Below are positions 40,032-52,110 of a stretch of 64,000 bases of DNA, in pieces (position 1 is the first letter of the stretch; every line of letters begins with the position of its first letter). Source of the stretch: Plutella xylostella (taxonomy: Eukaryota; Arthropoda; Insecta; Lepidoptera; Plutellidae). The translations under genes and the position numbers were made by a program. The stretch covers positions 7,011,001 to 7,075,000 of the forward strand of contig NC_064008.1 of NCBI RefSeq assembly GCF_932276165.1. Reading direction: 5' to 3'. A model generated the notes under the pieces. The model did not search any database, was not told the DNA's origin, and saw only the letters and a list, made by a program, of their open reading frames with translations.

Positions 40032-41612
40032 CAGGGTGATTGGAAAGTCGATGTATTCCTTTAAATGGGTTGTAGACGAAGGCGTTTCCAGTCGATTGAA
40101 CCCCATAATGCATTATCCGAAAGTCAACCATTTCTGAGTTATTAAAGTTTGAAGTTTTTTTAAGAAATTTGCCAAAATTTATGTTTAAAAGCAAAATATT
40201 TCAAAAACCAACGATTTTTTTAATACTTTTTTAATTTGATTTTTTTAATTGCGGAATATTTAACTTAATTTAGACACAGTGCTTCAAAATAGATGAAACA
40301 TTAAGAAAATGTTACGAAAGATGAAAACAAAAAAGCTAATTTAAAAAAGAATTTTAGCTGACAATTTTTCAGGCACTACATCTTAAAAACATAATCAATT
40401 TATAAGCTTTAAAATGACATGTTCCAATCTAAAATCGATTAAGGTATGACCAAGATATAGCCAAAACAACCGCATAGGCGGACAAATCTCAGTAGGGAAA
40501 CGAACAACATTTTGTTTAAATTTTAAGGTAAAATGTCTTATAACTGGACTTTTTAGAGCTCCGAACCGTTTGCTAATTATTGTTCTCCGATAGCGCGGTT
40601 TTTCAAAGGCACAGATCAAATACAAGGTTGCTTCACCGAAAAAATGCTTGTCCGATAACACGGTTAGCCGAAAGTACTTTTCGATGACGATAGGTTCAAC
40701 GATAGAATGCTTTTTCGACTGCCCAGTTTGTCAAATTGTTTAACCACCAAATTGCATCTCCTATAAACACTATTCGGTGAAATTTTTCAGCTAAAATATT
40801 TGGCACAGTGTTTGAACACGTTGAATTTAAAACAATCATTGTCAAACAATGCTATTGTCACGTGCAGTAGCATTGGCCAGTAGGCCAATCATGTTTTCGG
40901 CGAGTTAACCGTCGTCAAACAGTAGTTTTATGGAACCGAGTTATGAAGAATTATTTTGTTTTACCAATCATAATTGAAAATTACAATCGGCTAGCCGTGT
41001 TATCGGACAAGCATTATTTCGGTGAAACAACCTTGTCCTAGATCTGTGCATTTGAGGAACCGCACTATTGGAACACAATAATTAGTGAACGGTTCGGATA
41101 AGTCCAGTTACAATACTTTTTACCTTAAAATTGGAACAAAATCTTGGTTGTTTCCCTACTGAGATTTGCCCGCCTATGCGGTTGTTTTGGCTATATCTTG
41201 GTCATACCTTAATCGATTTTAGATTGGAATATGTCATTTTAAAGCTTATAAATTGATTATGTTTTTAAGCTGTAGTGCCTGAAAAATTGTCAGATAAAAT
41301 TCTTTTTTTAATTTAGCTTTTTTGTTTTCACGTTTCAACTATTTTGAAGCACTGTGTCTAAATTAAGCTAAATATTGCGCATTTAATGATTATGATTAGT
41401 TGACTAAGGTGTCACCAATGCAAAACAAATCCTTAGTTTTTGAAATATTTTGCTTTTAAACATACATTTTGGCAAAATTCCTACAAAAACTTAAAACTTA
41501 AATAACTCAGAAATGGTTGACTTTCGGATGATGCATTATGGGATTCAATCAACTGGAAATGAGTTCGACTACAACCCATTTAAAGGAATACATCGACTTA
41601 CCAATCACCCTG
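40032..41612. mobile_element. 1.58-kb near-palindromic foldback element (CAGGGTG ends)
   Basis: The element starts CAGGGTGATTGGAAAGTCGA and ends with its inverse, with TA at 40030-40031 and 41613-41614. Arms of about 650 bases (40032-40680 and 40985-41612) pair almost along their whole length: for example CCGCATAGGCGGACAAATCT at 40470 and its near-complement at 41160. A loop of about 300 bases remains. No transposase frame exists; the 88-codon frame at 40395-40661 is just arm sequence. Confidence 0.85.
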
Positions 41613-41614
41613 TA

Positions 41615-42678
41615 TAGGGAGTAACCAAACCAACGTTAAAAACCATCGACATTCAACATTGTATATACTTAAATAAAAATTCCGGAACTCATTGGACAAA
41701 CAACCGAAATTAATTTACCTCCGTAACTGTATCGGGTTGATAGAATACCTACGATGTCTGTTGTGGATGGATTTTCTATACGAATATCTGATTAGATTAC
41801 GTTTAAATATATCGAAAGTCATGTTAAAAACCGTTAGTCAAAAGGCATACAGACCTTCAAATTCATAGACAGAATCTAAGTTTAGAGAAGGTTTATTACA
41901 AACTTGACTTTGAAACACACAAATTTCGACCCTTTATTCAGTCAAATTCATATATCACATCGTCATAGTAAACCTCTTTTAAAGTGACAAGAAGCTCTAG
42001 ATAAATTCAGGGGATATTGTTAGAGCTGAAACTACTTTGATAAAAATGATGAATACTGCAGCATCAAAATAATTATATTCATATTTCGTTTGCATTTATA
42101 TGGCTACTACTGTATTTTGGGGAACCGTCACCCCTTTTACATGAAGAGGGGGGATAGACATGTAAACTGGGAAGGGTTTAAAAAAAGTAGGAAATAGCGT
42201 CCAATGCGGCCAGTTCATTCAGAAAGTTAGCGACTACTTAAATTGTGAACTTAGTTACAGTTTTACAGGTGCCGGAATATATTATGTTAAAAGAAAAGGC
42301 ACGTTATTTTTAGTGACATGTGTAAGTTTAACATGTTGCACGTTTAATAATGGATGACCTAGCACGTGTCTAGCACCTAGACGCTACATTTTTTAAATTG
42401 ATTGTCACTTAATTTTGTCTTTATCTCTTATATCCGTTTTAACACATCTTCTTAGACATCTAGATCTATTTCTGTGATACCTCACTTTGTTATTCCATCG
42501 TTAGTACCTAAAGGAAATGGACTGTTAAAATAAAAATATCAAAGTATATATTTTATCTAGTCAGTAGAGTGGAGAAGCACATTGAACCTGACAAAAAAGC
42601 TTCAACACTCAATAGAATTTGCGGATACGCGCACAGAGATGTATCCAGTGCCTCGAGTGCGAGTTTTTTCACCTATCG
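41615..42678. other. Low-copy sequence
   Basis: Nothing recognised apart from AT-rich runs. Confidence 0.4.
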
Positions 42679-42788
42679 AGAAGTGAAATCGAAACGCAAA
42701 TTTGTATGGCGCGGGAGACACGCCACCTAGCGGTAAGTAGCTGTACTAGCTCCACGCCATACAAATCAGCGTTTTCGATTTCACTTCT
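42679..42788. mobile_element. Small foldback MITE (110 bp)
   Basis: AGAAGTGAAATCGAAACGC and TTGTATGGCG at the left face CGCCATACAAATCAGCGTTT and CGATTTCACTTCT at the right. Confidence 0.65.
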
Positions 42789-43894
42789 GAATCTGCCTTT
42801 TATAAATCCATATTCGTTAATAATTTTGAAATAGTAAATGAATGATAATCTATAATTATGTTTACTTTTGAGAGCAAATGCTGATTTGGTGCCATTCATT
42901 GTTCTGCAGGCTTAGTGCCTTTGACACCAACTTATTATTGCGTTATTGTTTGTTTTAAATATTTTTTTGTATTTTTTATGTTGTTTTTTTTTTAGTTTCC
43001 ATTGTAGTTGTCGTTAGTGTGTCAAATAAATATTTAGTAATCTTTTATCTTTCATTCATTGACCAACGTGAATGATAATGATGATGACTTATGTTTTATG
43101 AGTTGAGCAAATATCCTAAATCCGTCTCTGTGTGGTGAGAAAGCTAAAACCAATTGAATGACCCGAATCCAATTAAATAGCGATATAGAATGTTCAGGGT
43201 GAGGTAGAAGGAAAGACTTTAGAATACGTGCGCAGAATTAGTGATGAGACTATCCTTTGCTAAACGTAAAATGTCTTTTCTTTTGATGTTCTTTAGAAAC
43301 TAGGAAACTTCGTCCCGATAAAACTGTGGGTTGGGTAAAGAGCTACCTGTGAGAAAGGATTAGAAGGAAATAAAATGGTATCTATGTTTTTTAGGTCACT
43401 TGAGTCTCGTATGTATTTTTAACAGAGTTCTAAAAAAGGAAGTTCTTGATAGTAACTTTTTTTGCATCTGATGATAGAGTCTTATTTTTCACGATAATCA
43501 CGAAATATTATGTAAGTAACCAAGTTAACAATAGTATTAAATAACTTTTTTGTATTAGAAAATTATAATATTAAGTTTTCTTGAGTAAAAGCCAAGCAAT
43601 TTAAAGTTTGTTGTGAGAATACAATTCCAAGTAATACCAGAGAGATTTCTGTAACTCTGTCTTAAAACTTGATGTAAGTCCGTATTTAAAAAGTTTAGTA
43701 CTAATCATAATAATATATTTAGATGGCATAAAGTATGCTGCCTATTTCACTATCTAAGATCGCATTACGTCATAAGTACATCAAAATCCGGTCATTTAAA
43801 AAAGGTTTAGAACGAAACCATTAGCTTATCGTTACTTCATTATTTAAATTATGCGATAGGAGGTCACTCCTAGTATTATTTCCAGCCGGGAGTA
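42789..43894. other. AT-rich low-copy sequence
   Basis: No gene is recognised. Confidence 0.4.
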
Positions 43895-43972
43895 AAATTT
43901 ATCATCATAATCATCCCGTAATTGAACACTGCCGGACATAGGCCCTCCCCATCCAGCCAACAACTTGTGGGG
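43895..43972 (-). mobile_element. LINE 3' tail scrap
   Basis: TCATCATAATCATCCCGTAA, GAACACTGCCGGACATAGGC: the complement of a LINE end with a (GAT)n tail. Confidence 0.45.
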
Positions 43973-44134
43973 TTACCACCACCGAACACTAGGAATTGAC
44001 AATCCCTAAGCAAAAGCTCGCTAGTCAAATCTGATGTAACTTGTATGGATTTGACAGATTTTTGAGAGAGGAGTGATACTGTTATGAAACTTGCTAAGGT
44101 TTGAAAATTGCTAATGTGTCGGTGGTGTTACGGT
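43973..44134. mobile_element. MITE, ACCACCGACACATTAGCAA family, copy 1
   Basis: GTTACCACCACCGAACACTA at the left faces TGTGTCGGTGGTGTTACGGT at the right. Copies are at 50700-50827 and 62466-62611; a half copy may lie at 44510-44600. Confidence 0.6.
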
Positions 44135-45927
44135 AACTGATTAAAGGTAGCCGGTCCAGCGGGCCGAAAGGTTAGCTTATGTAGACCGTAAAATAAAAAG
44201 ACAAGTCCGTCCAAACAATAATCCACATAAATCCAGCAGTAATTTCCACCAAGATTCAGATTCAGCAAATCCCGTTCCTTCTACGATTCATAAAAATAAT
44301 ATATTACTCATACAGTTACGAGAGGTCGTAAGTCGCTCACGATATAACTGCAAGAGGTAATATTTTAAACCGGCGATATTCCCTGCGTTTATTTCTCGTT
44401 GGACTTGTTTTGCTGACCCTGAAGGAAAGGATAATTGTAAAGAGTTAGGTGTGTGAAAGAGACACAAAACTATTTGTCTGGTGCTCTACCACCCTAACAA
44501 CAGATTACAGTTACATCACCACCACTGACACAATCTTAAAGCAGTATCTCTTGTCAAACATCTATCACATCCATTTCAGTCAGACTTGATCCGGCTCGAA
44601 GGACTACTTTATTAAGGGTTGGTAAACTGTATAAACTTATAAGCAATTTGAAGAAGGAAGATTTGAGTAACCCACCACACTCACACACACACAGTAGGTA
44701 TTAAATCAGATATGGAAGATATTATGCTCCGAAAGGATTTTTAATTGCTAGAGTGAAGTGGTGGTAAGATCCAACCTTGAAGTTCCAGTACAAAACAATC
44801 CGTCGAATTTCACATTCAGTTCTATATCTTTGGATTTAAATTGTATTTTTTATTGCTTCCCACATTTTTGCGGCTGCCATGTCTAACCGATTTGGGAAAT
44901 CATTTGGATCATAGGGTTGAATTTTATAAGTGTTGTAGTCGAGTCTCCATACATTTTGAATGTTCCAATAGCAATTATGTTATTAATAATGTGATTGTCT
45001 AAATAAAAGTAATAAAAAAACTTATGCATTACGTCCGAAATTTATAAAAAAGAACATTATAATATTAATTTGTTTTTTTAAACCTTGGGCCCCGTACTTT
45101 AAAATGTAAGTAGCAATTTTTTTTTTGCACGTGTCTACTCTGATACTAGCTTGGTCACTGATAAAGTTCAACTCTGTCTAAATAACACGAGCGATGGACC
45201 GGAAAGCCTACGAACAAGAAACAGTTTAGATTTCATTATTTATACAGATTGTTGTTTGTGTACTTTGAATATAATTTAAAATTATAATCTAAGAAGGGTT
45301 GGTTCGTAACTAGTTGGGAAATTTATGACTTGTTCCTTGTTTGAGTAGGTATATTTTAAATATTGAATTTTATTCTGCCTTTTGTGGGTTTAACCTCGAT
45401 CGAGAGATAATTATTATTATGTGCTATAAGACTTATGAGTGTGAACTTTCTATGTCTGTTTTAATTTAGCCAGAATGAACTGAGATGAATCGAATTGATT
45501 TTTTGAATGAATTTTGAAATTGGTCCTCTAAAACTTTTATTTAGTGCAGATTTTTCGAGATTCAAAATTGTGGTAAATCAATTAAATAGCCATAAGTCCA
45601 CCCCAACATTGAGCATAACACAACACATACATAAAATGGGCACAGCAATGTATCAATCTCCTGTTTTTCTCACATTGTCATGTTTTAACCAAAAATTCCC
45701 AAATTTCCGAAGTTCACGCTTCCAGTGGTCACACGAAGCTGTCACATGGACGCTCCAGTTTTTAACTTTTGCTAAAATCCAGTGGAACTGCTCGTTCCGT
45801 CCGAAATTGAGATGCATAACTGTCTCTACCCGCTTTACATTTCCATGTCTGCTCTTATTAACCGTAGGGAGAAAATATGGTGCTATAAGTTGTGTCTGTT
45901 ACGTGTTTTCTTTGAACGATTTTATGG
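44135..45927. other. Low-copy sequence
   Basis: The 151-codon open frame at 45507-45962 reads into the Lep1 copy and shows no domain. No coding call is made. Confidence 0.4.
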
Positions 45928-46131
45928 TTAAGGCTGTTCCCGCAAGCTTCGCTTCGCCTTAAAAGTTTTTTACGTGGGAATTCCGCGATAAATAGTAGCC
46001 TATGTGATAATCCAGGGTTAGCTAATATCATACTAAATTTCATTAAAATCGGTTCAGCCGACTTGACGTGAAGAAGTAACAAACATACACTCACACAATT
46101 TCGCCTCTAATATTTAATATTAGTAGGAATA
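45928..46131 (-). mobile_element. Lep1-type Helitron-like repeat, copy 5, diverged
   Basis: GCTTCGCTTCGCCTTAAAAG, ACGTGGGAATTCCGCGATAA and TTTCATTAAAATCGGTTCAG match Lep1, but the GTCT tract is replaced by a short AAACATACACTC stretch. It is an older subtype. Confidence 0.7.
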
Positions 46132-46955
46132 GTAGGAAATTATTCTTCAATTCAAAATATGAGTTATTATCTCATAATGGAAAAAGATTAGTGACTTTGG
46201 ATAGTTTTATGAAAGCTCCAATGTTAGTAGAACACTGACTATCGCAGCAGTAAGTAGGTATTTCAGACTTTTGTGCCGAAGATCCCGGGTTCGAATATCT
46301 GAATGACAAATATTTTGCTATCGGGTCATGACGTGTTGTACGATAGGTCCAAACTTCCAAATGACCCACCAGTATTGGAGGAGACCCATATCATACAGTA
46401 GACTGTAATAATGGGTTTGTTACTTTCATTTAGTAGAATGGAGAGCCTGCATTCTGCATGTTTCATTATCTTTTTATTATTATAAAGTTGTCGGAAGATG
46501 AATAAGAATAGAACGCTGGAACACGTTTTAATAAAGTTGGTGGTGAAAAATGGTGTATGCGTTCAAATTAACATGGTAGAAAATATTTCACTGTGTAGTA
46601 AATTTGTAGGGTATTACTTATAAAAATAATAATATACTTACAGGTTGAGTTTGTCATACTTGCACGTACGTACGTACGTACCTAAATGTGATGAAAAGTC
46701 ACAAAATTCGAAATTTTGATTAACTCATGTCATAGGTAGTTATTTATGAATTTGTGAAATTCACAAAAAACAAATCCGTAATGTAATAAAAAGTAAAAAA
46801 AGGAAAATGTCGGCTCTTTCAAAGTACTAGCTAGCCGAAAAATTTTTAAGACGCAGCTATAGTCGAATATTAGTTTTTGTCCGATTTCAGAGTTGTTCCT
46901 AGTTGCTCATGGACCTGCCGACGGGATGCACACTGATAAAACACCACTCTGTGTA
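46132..46955. other. Low-copy sequence with a (CGTA)n run
   Basis: CGTACGTACGTACGTACC lies at about 46666-46682. No gene is recognised. Confidence 0.4.
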
Positions 46956-47221
46956 CAGGATGAGTCTTTCATAGGTGCACATCCGGAAGTATGTCACAGA
47001 GATTTTCATTCTGAACAACTTTTGTTATGATGACCTGAGGATATTCCCGAAAAAAATTATCTACTCCCCATACACAGTGACACGTAGGTAAACAACCAAT
47101 TTTTGTATGGGGAAGCATCTTTTTTTTTCGTTATATCCCAAGGTCATTACAACAAAAGTTGTTCAGAATGAAAAGCTCTGTGACATACTTCCGGATATGC
47201 ACCAATGAAAGACTCACCCTG
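46956..47221. mobile_element. Foldback MITE, CAGGATGAGTC subtype (266 bp)
   Basis: CAGGATGAGTCTTTCATAGG at the left and CCAATGAAAGACTCACCCTG at the right, with inner arms sharing ACATACTTCCGGATATGCAC. TA flanks at 46954-46955 and 47222-47223. Confidence 0.8.
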
Positions 47222-47223
47222 TA

Positions 47224-47794
47224 TTATGTACATTACCTACTTATCAGTCCTCATTCAATACTCAAGACCCTCTTTAATGATGAGCTCCACAACAGCCCAT
47301 CATCTTCAAGGGCGTTTTCATATTTGACAATATCAAGAAGCAAGAGTGACAAACTTGAAACAAATGAATGATGAGTGCGTTGATAAAATGTAGATATTTC
47401 TGTTTCCTACAGTGACTTAATAAGGGTAAAAATTGGTGGTCACTACTGGTATTGAAATCAAATCAAATCAAAATATTCTTTAGTCGACGTAATATTTGAC
47501 AATACCTATTTTTTAGCAACACTGTGCGACGACGTTACGGTTTGGCAGAAGACCTAACGTTATTTGTTACGTTTTAAATCAGCCATATACTATTGTGTGT
47601 TCCGTAGTAATATCAAGAAGATAGACTAGAAACCCTTCACAAACTTCTATGATCTTGACCAAGGGCACACCTTAAGACTGATCAAGTAATTTTAGCCGTT
47701 GTGGCATGCCGCTATGCTGCAAAGTATTATCCCGGTGTAATACAGCCTGATGTGTCGCATCTTCATGTCATCTGCCGCCAAATGGCACCCTTAG
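47224..47794. other. Low-copy sequence
   Basis: No feature recognised. Confidence 0.4.
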
Positions 47795-47933
47795 GGTCTC
47801 AGCACATATATGCGTAACGTAAACGGATCGCCTTTTCTTTTCTGTCAACCAGGTGTTCAAGAGCTCGCATTCTACTGGTTGACAGAAGAAAAAGAGGGTA
47901 TCCTTTTACGTTACGCTTATATGTGCTGAGACC
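47795..47933. mobile_element. Foldback MITE (139 bp)
   Basis: GGTCTCAGCACATATATGCG and CGCTTATATGTGCTGAGACC are the ends; inner arms pair TTTTCTGTCAACCA with TGGTTGACAGAAGAAAA. The flanks TTAG (left) and TTTAG (right) may be a target duplication. Confidence 0.75.
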
Positions 47934-48410
47934 TTTAGTGCTAATTTCCCCATAGCCGGTTATCTAACCGACCAGGATTGGTTTATCAATTATACGTCAT
48001 CTCCATATAAAATTCATGACAGATGTGTCTAAAGTCAACCACTATTCCCTGGTTATGCTCTAACCGAGTATGGAGAAATTGGCACTTACTGTATCACACA
48101 TTTGCCTGTCATTATCATTGTTTATCAGCGGTCCCCGAACTTCCGTTCGATCGTCGAACGCACGTCGCTTTATACTCGATTTAGGGAGCTATAAACAAGA
48201 AATACTGCCTTAATGCTAAATGCGTTCTGTTTTACGACCCTTCAACGTTTTTGCAGATCATTTTGGATGGTTCTTTGCTAAGATGATAAATCTGAGGTTA
48301 AAGCTGTGCCGTCTTAATAAAGTACAAAAAAGTAAGTATGTAATACTTTGGGTTCAATAAGTACTTAGAGTACATACATAGGTATGTACTATGTAATATA
48401 ACAATGTATA
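47934..48410. other. Low-copy sequence
   Basis: No feature recognised. Confidence 0.4.
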
Positions 48411-48560
48411 TAGGGTATACTAAGCCGTAAAGGGCTGACTCAGGAGGTCAATCTAAACAACGTTTGTTATATGGCTTTTGGAAATTTCCCGAAACCTTAT
48501 TCAGATTGACCACCCGAGTCACCCCCTTTCGGCTTAGTATACCACTTTTGGAACATCCTG
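48411..48560. mobile_element. Foldback element of the CAGGGTG family, left end clipped
   Basis: GGTATACTAAGCCGTAAAGG at the left faces CCCTTTCGGCTTAGTATACC at the right; the right end is complete (GGAACATCCTG, TA) but the left lacks its outer bases. Confidence 0.75.
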
Positions 48561-48564
48561 TATA

Positions 48565-48827
48565 CAGGGTGTTGCAAAATTGGTATACTAAGCCGGAACC
48601 TACATGTGCAGCATGGTATATCTAAGCCCGAAACTGAAATCAGAATTTGGAAATTCGCGAAAAAAAATTATTATTTTCCATAGTAAAAAGTCACGACCAA
48701 CAAAGTTTCTATGAAAAATGTTTTTTTTTTTCGCGAATTTTTAAATTCTGATTTCAGTTTCGGGCTTAGATATACCATGCTGCACATGTAGGTTTCGGCT
48801 TAGTATACCCTTTTTTGCAACACCCTG
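48565..48827. mobile_element. Foldback element of the CAGGGTG family (263 bp)
   Basis: CAGGGTGTTGCAAAATTGGT and its inverse, inner arms CCTACATGTGCAGCATGGTA. TA at 48563-48564 and 48828-48829. It abuts the preceding element through TATA (48561-48564). Confidence 0.85.
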
Positions 48828-48829
48828 TA

Positions 48830-49984
48830 CAATACGCATATTTCAGCACGCATCCAATCAAACACTCCGCTTAATTCTCAATTTACCCACTAGATGTCGC
48901 TCAGCGGAGCTCAATGCTTCTCCAATTAATTGGACCAGAGTTCTCAATTACTTGGCAATTGTTGTAGAGTCGTCAAGTGAATCGCTACCTGGATCACTTC
49001 AATAGCGTAATCGGATCTCATTAGAACCTTTTTGGCGTTCACAAAACGGTGCGTTTTAGTTTGTCCTCGTTTGGACTAAAACTTAAGCACTATTTAAGTA
49101 CGGATGTCATCATAGTGGGAATAAATCCAGTTTAACTGTCCCATGATGGTCGTTTATTATAAGTACATAATTATAATTATACTCTCTCTGTACAGTCAGT
49201 GACGGAAAACTTATACCTATAGGAAACTGACCAATCCTTTAGCTACGGTGTCAAATCCAGGGCCAGATGTAGTATTTATCCCCGACTCGAGAAAACAAAT
49301 CAAATCACCACTACCAACCCTAACATCTTCCTTTCAAAAATAATTTAGCTCTTTTAAAAGGGCTGAACCAGCAACACAGTTACAGAAGAGCAAACCAAAC
49401 GGGCAAACGGGCCGAAAGTATTCCAAAGTCATCAGCTCAGCGTAAAATTAATTGAAAATTTTGTTTGGCAATCCCTTTATCTAAGTGAACAGCTCGCTAC
49501 ATTTTAATCTGGCCCTAAAGTTGCGAAATTGACGAAGTTTCGGGAAGACGAATGCTTCTTGCGAAGTTCGTACGGCGAATGCATTCGGGTTATTAGACAA
49601 CGTGACATCTGCAATCATGACTTTCGTAGGAATTACTAACTTTGTATCGTGGCGTGAAAGGTTGGTTTTAGAGCTGTTTTCCTATTTTGTGTCGTAAGTC
49701 TTTTTCTTAGGGTGTCGGTGAATCACCAATAAGTTATGTATGCCCTAAGTGATGTATAAACAATAATGATGTAGTGGTAGGTAAGTAGTCTGACTAACCG
49801 CCAGTTTTTAAAGCTTTATCTTTAGATGCATTCCAAACGAATTAAGAAATTGTCTGTCAAAATCGGTAAACGAAGCTGTTTGAAAGGAGCATCCTCGAAT
49901 GAATATAAATTGTAGGTACCTAATAAACGTCTGATGACTAATCAGATTGACTAATCTTTTCACACGGTATTAAACCCTAGTTCA
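48830..49984. other. Low-copy sequence, possible conserved non-coding DNA
   Basis: It is more balanced in composition than the surroundings (for example 49390-49640) with no repeat match. Positions 48887-48901 (CCACTAGATGTCGCT) resemble a CTCF core with one mismatch; this is weak. Confidence 0.35.
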
Positions 49985-50447
49985 GCTATAAATAAATAAA
50001 ATAAATAAAAATCGTTTATTTCAGACAATGAGGTCCATATAAGTATAAAATCAGTCATTAATTATAAATCTTACATTAAATACTTAAAACAATTTAAAAA
50101 GAAATCAAATAATATAATATTGAATACTTAGATTAAAATTAATATATTAAATTAAACCAAATAAACTAAATTACATAAATTAAATTAAATTGAAATCAGA
50201 CTAGTCTCTTAAAAGATCATATGACCCTCCTCACCAAGCACTTCCACAGGGAGGACGTCAGGTCATCAGCCACTGTTTTCAGAATGCTGTTGTGACTGTC
50301 CCGCACTCTGTTGATCAGGGATACTGTTTTTTTCCGAATGATGGCGTGGAAGCCATCCGTTTGGTATTCGGCAAACATCCCCGATGCACTGCAGAAGCGA
50401 GGCAGTCCCAGCAGCATTCTAAAGATGTTATTGTATTGGATACGCAT
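49985..50447 (-). pseudogene. LINE 3' end with reverse transcriptase C-terminus
   Basis: On the minus strand 50447-50217 encodes RIQYNNIFRMLLGLPRFCSA, SGMFAEYQTDGFHAIIRKK and SLINRVRDSHNSILKTVADD, the C-terminal tail familiar from moth non-LTR reverse transcriptases. The 3' UTR follows to an AATAAATAAAATAAATAAAA end at 49985-50010. The coding region is cut at 50447, where a foldback element begins. Confidence 0.75.
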
Positions 50448-51157
50448 ACTGTATATTTAGGAAATTAGATATTCCGCCTTCCTAGAACCATCAAGATTAG
50501 GCATGTCATTGTGACAAGGGTTCAAATATGTACTCTCGGGAGTACACTACAAGTTAGGGAGTTAACTACAAAACTTCATACAACTCACGGGCTACTGTTG
50601 TGAAATCAGACATTCACTGACTTCCCCGATGATACGTATTGAAAACTCAACGTTATAATTTGGCCGCAACTTTCATCGTCCATTGACCCCGGCCCGCTAT
50701 GCCGACATAATATTAGCAATAAACAATCCATAAGCAGCGTCGCTCGCCTGTCAAACATCTGTCAGATCCATACAAGTTCTTCTGATTTGGCAAGGGAACG
50801 TTGCTTTTGTTTTGTGTTGGTAACCCCACCCTACAGCTCTATAGTAATTATCATCGAAATGCTAAGAAGAAGAACTGGTAGTAAAGCGCTGAAGGGCTGG
50901 GGTCAATGGACGATGAAAGTTGCGGCCAAATTATAACGTTGAGTTTTCAATACGTATCATCGGGGAAGTCAGTGAATGTCTGATTTCACAACAATAGCCC
51001 GTGAGTTGTATGAAGTTTTGTCGTTAACTCCCTAACTTGTAGTCCCTAACTTATAGTGTACTCCCCGATAGTACATATTTGAACCCTTGTCACAATGACA
51101 TGCCTAATCTTGGTTCTAGGAAGGCGGAATATCCAATTTCCTAAATATACAGTATGC
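50444..51157. mobile_element. Long foldback element (714 bp) with a MITE in its loop
   Basis: The ends GCATACTGTATATTTAGGAA and its inverse begin arms of about 245 bases (50444-50690 and 50900-51157) that pair over GACATGCCTAATCTTG, ACAACTCACGGGCTA and TCGGGGAAGTCAGTGAATGT among others. The loop carries a MITE copy (50700-50827). No clear target duplication. Confidence 0.8.
50700..50827. mobile_element. MITE, ACCACCGACACATTAGCAA family, copy 2
   Basis: ATTAGCAATAAACAATCC and CTCGCCTGTCAAACATCTGT match the family; the right end is GTGTTGGTAACCCC. Confidence 0.55.
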
Positions 51158-51280
51158 CTACTATATGAAAATATAAAAAATAAGTGCACAAAAAAACATT
51201 ATAGTTATTGTATTTTTACAGTTAAAATAGTCAGTTCCTCAGGTAGTTATAAAAATAAATATAGTTAGAGTTTTCTCAGA
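51158..51280. other. Short spacer
   Basis: No feature recognised. Confidence 0.35.
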
Positions 51281-51433
51281 AGCTGCGTACAGACCGGGCC
51301 AACGAACGCCCAACGAACGCCAACGGTTATCCCAACTATGGATATTTATCATACATAATACAGGGCAGTTTGCAGCATTGAAGGTCAACGAAACCCGTTC
51401 GTTGGCGTTCGTTGGGCCGGTCTGTACGCAGCT
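51281..51433. mobile_element. Foldback MITE, AGCTGCGTACAGACCGG family (153 bp)
   Basis: AGCTGCGTACAGACCGGGCC at the left, GGCCGGTCTGTACGCAGCT at the right, inner arms with CAACGAACGCCAACG. AGA lies on both sides (51278-51280, 51434-51436), a possible 3-bp duplication. Confidence 0.85.
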
Positions 51434-51856
51434 AGATATGAATTGAATCAATGTCACAACTCACGAGCAAACACATGAAAAGAGCAATCGTAAACACATC
51501 AACCAATAACACCATTACCTTTCGGACGGGACTCGAAACTAAAATACGCAACGAACGAACAAACGTTCATCAGAATCTGTCGAGTGTTATAATTGTATTT
51601 ATATCCTACACAAAAATTGTATAAGTGAGTAATTAGTACATAATTACCTACACACAAGATGTACCTACTTACTTATATTTTATTCCAGTCTGCATTCCAA
51701 TAAAAATAATAATACCACGAACAGGCAAACATAGCGTGGGATAGCCCGATCTACAAACAGGAATAAGTTTATTTTTATAATTGTATTTTCACTCCATAGA
51801 CTATAATAATGTCTGTGATTTTTTAATTCATGCTAAAAATCATAAGGCACGGTCGT
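51434..51856. other. Low-copy sequence with an RTE-like scrap
   Basis: Positions 51717-51755 (CACGAACAGGCAAACATAGC) match the LINE segment at 56983-57005. Otherwise nothing. Confidence 0.4.
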
Positions 51857-52110
51857 TTGTCATCATCATCAGTCTATGGCTCCTAAGATACAGGTTACCC
51901 TAGTTTAGGAGCCAGGGGTCTTATTACACAAAATGAATTTGTTCTAGCCTAATTTATTTTATACCTTTAGTAATTATTATTAGTAAGTATTGGAATTTTT
52001 TGTTATGTAAACATAATTAATTAATTATTATTGATGTAAATGTAAATTTATGTTATGATTGTTATTGTTGTAAGGCTTTATGAATAAATAAATTATTATT
52101 ATTATTATTA
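51857..52110 (-). mobile_element. LINE 3' tail scraps
   Basis: CATCATCATCAGTCTATGGC at the left and TTATGAATAAATAAATTATT with an ATT run at 52088-52110 look like two LINE ends. Coding sequence is absent. Confidence 0.4.

Noticed and set aside
40395..40661. 88-codon minus-strand frame
   Set aside because: Made of foldback arm sequence; the other arm does not keep it.
45507..45962. 151-codon frame
   Set aside because: No recognisable domain, ends inside a Lep1 repeat, and codon content looks random.
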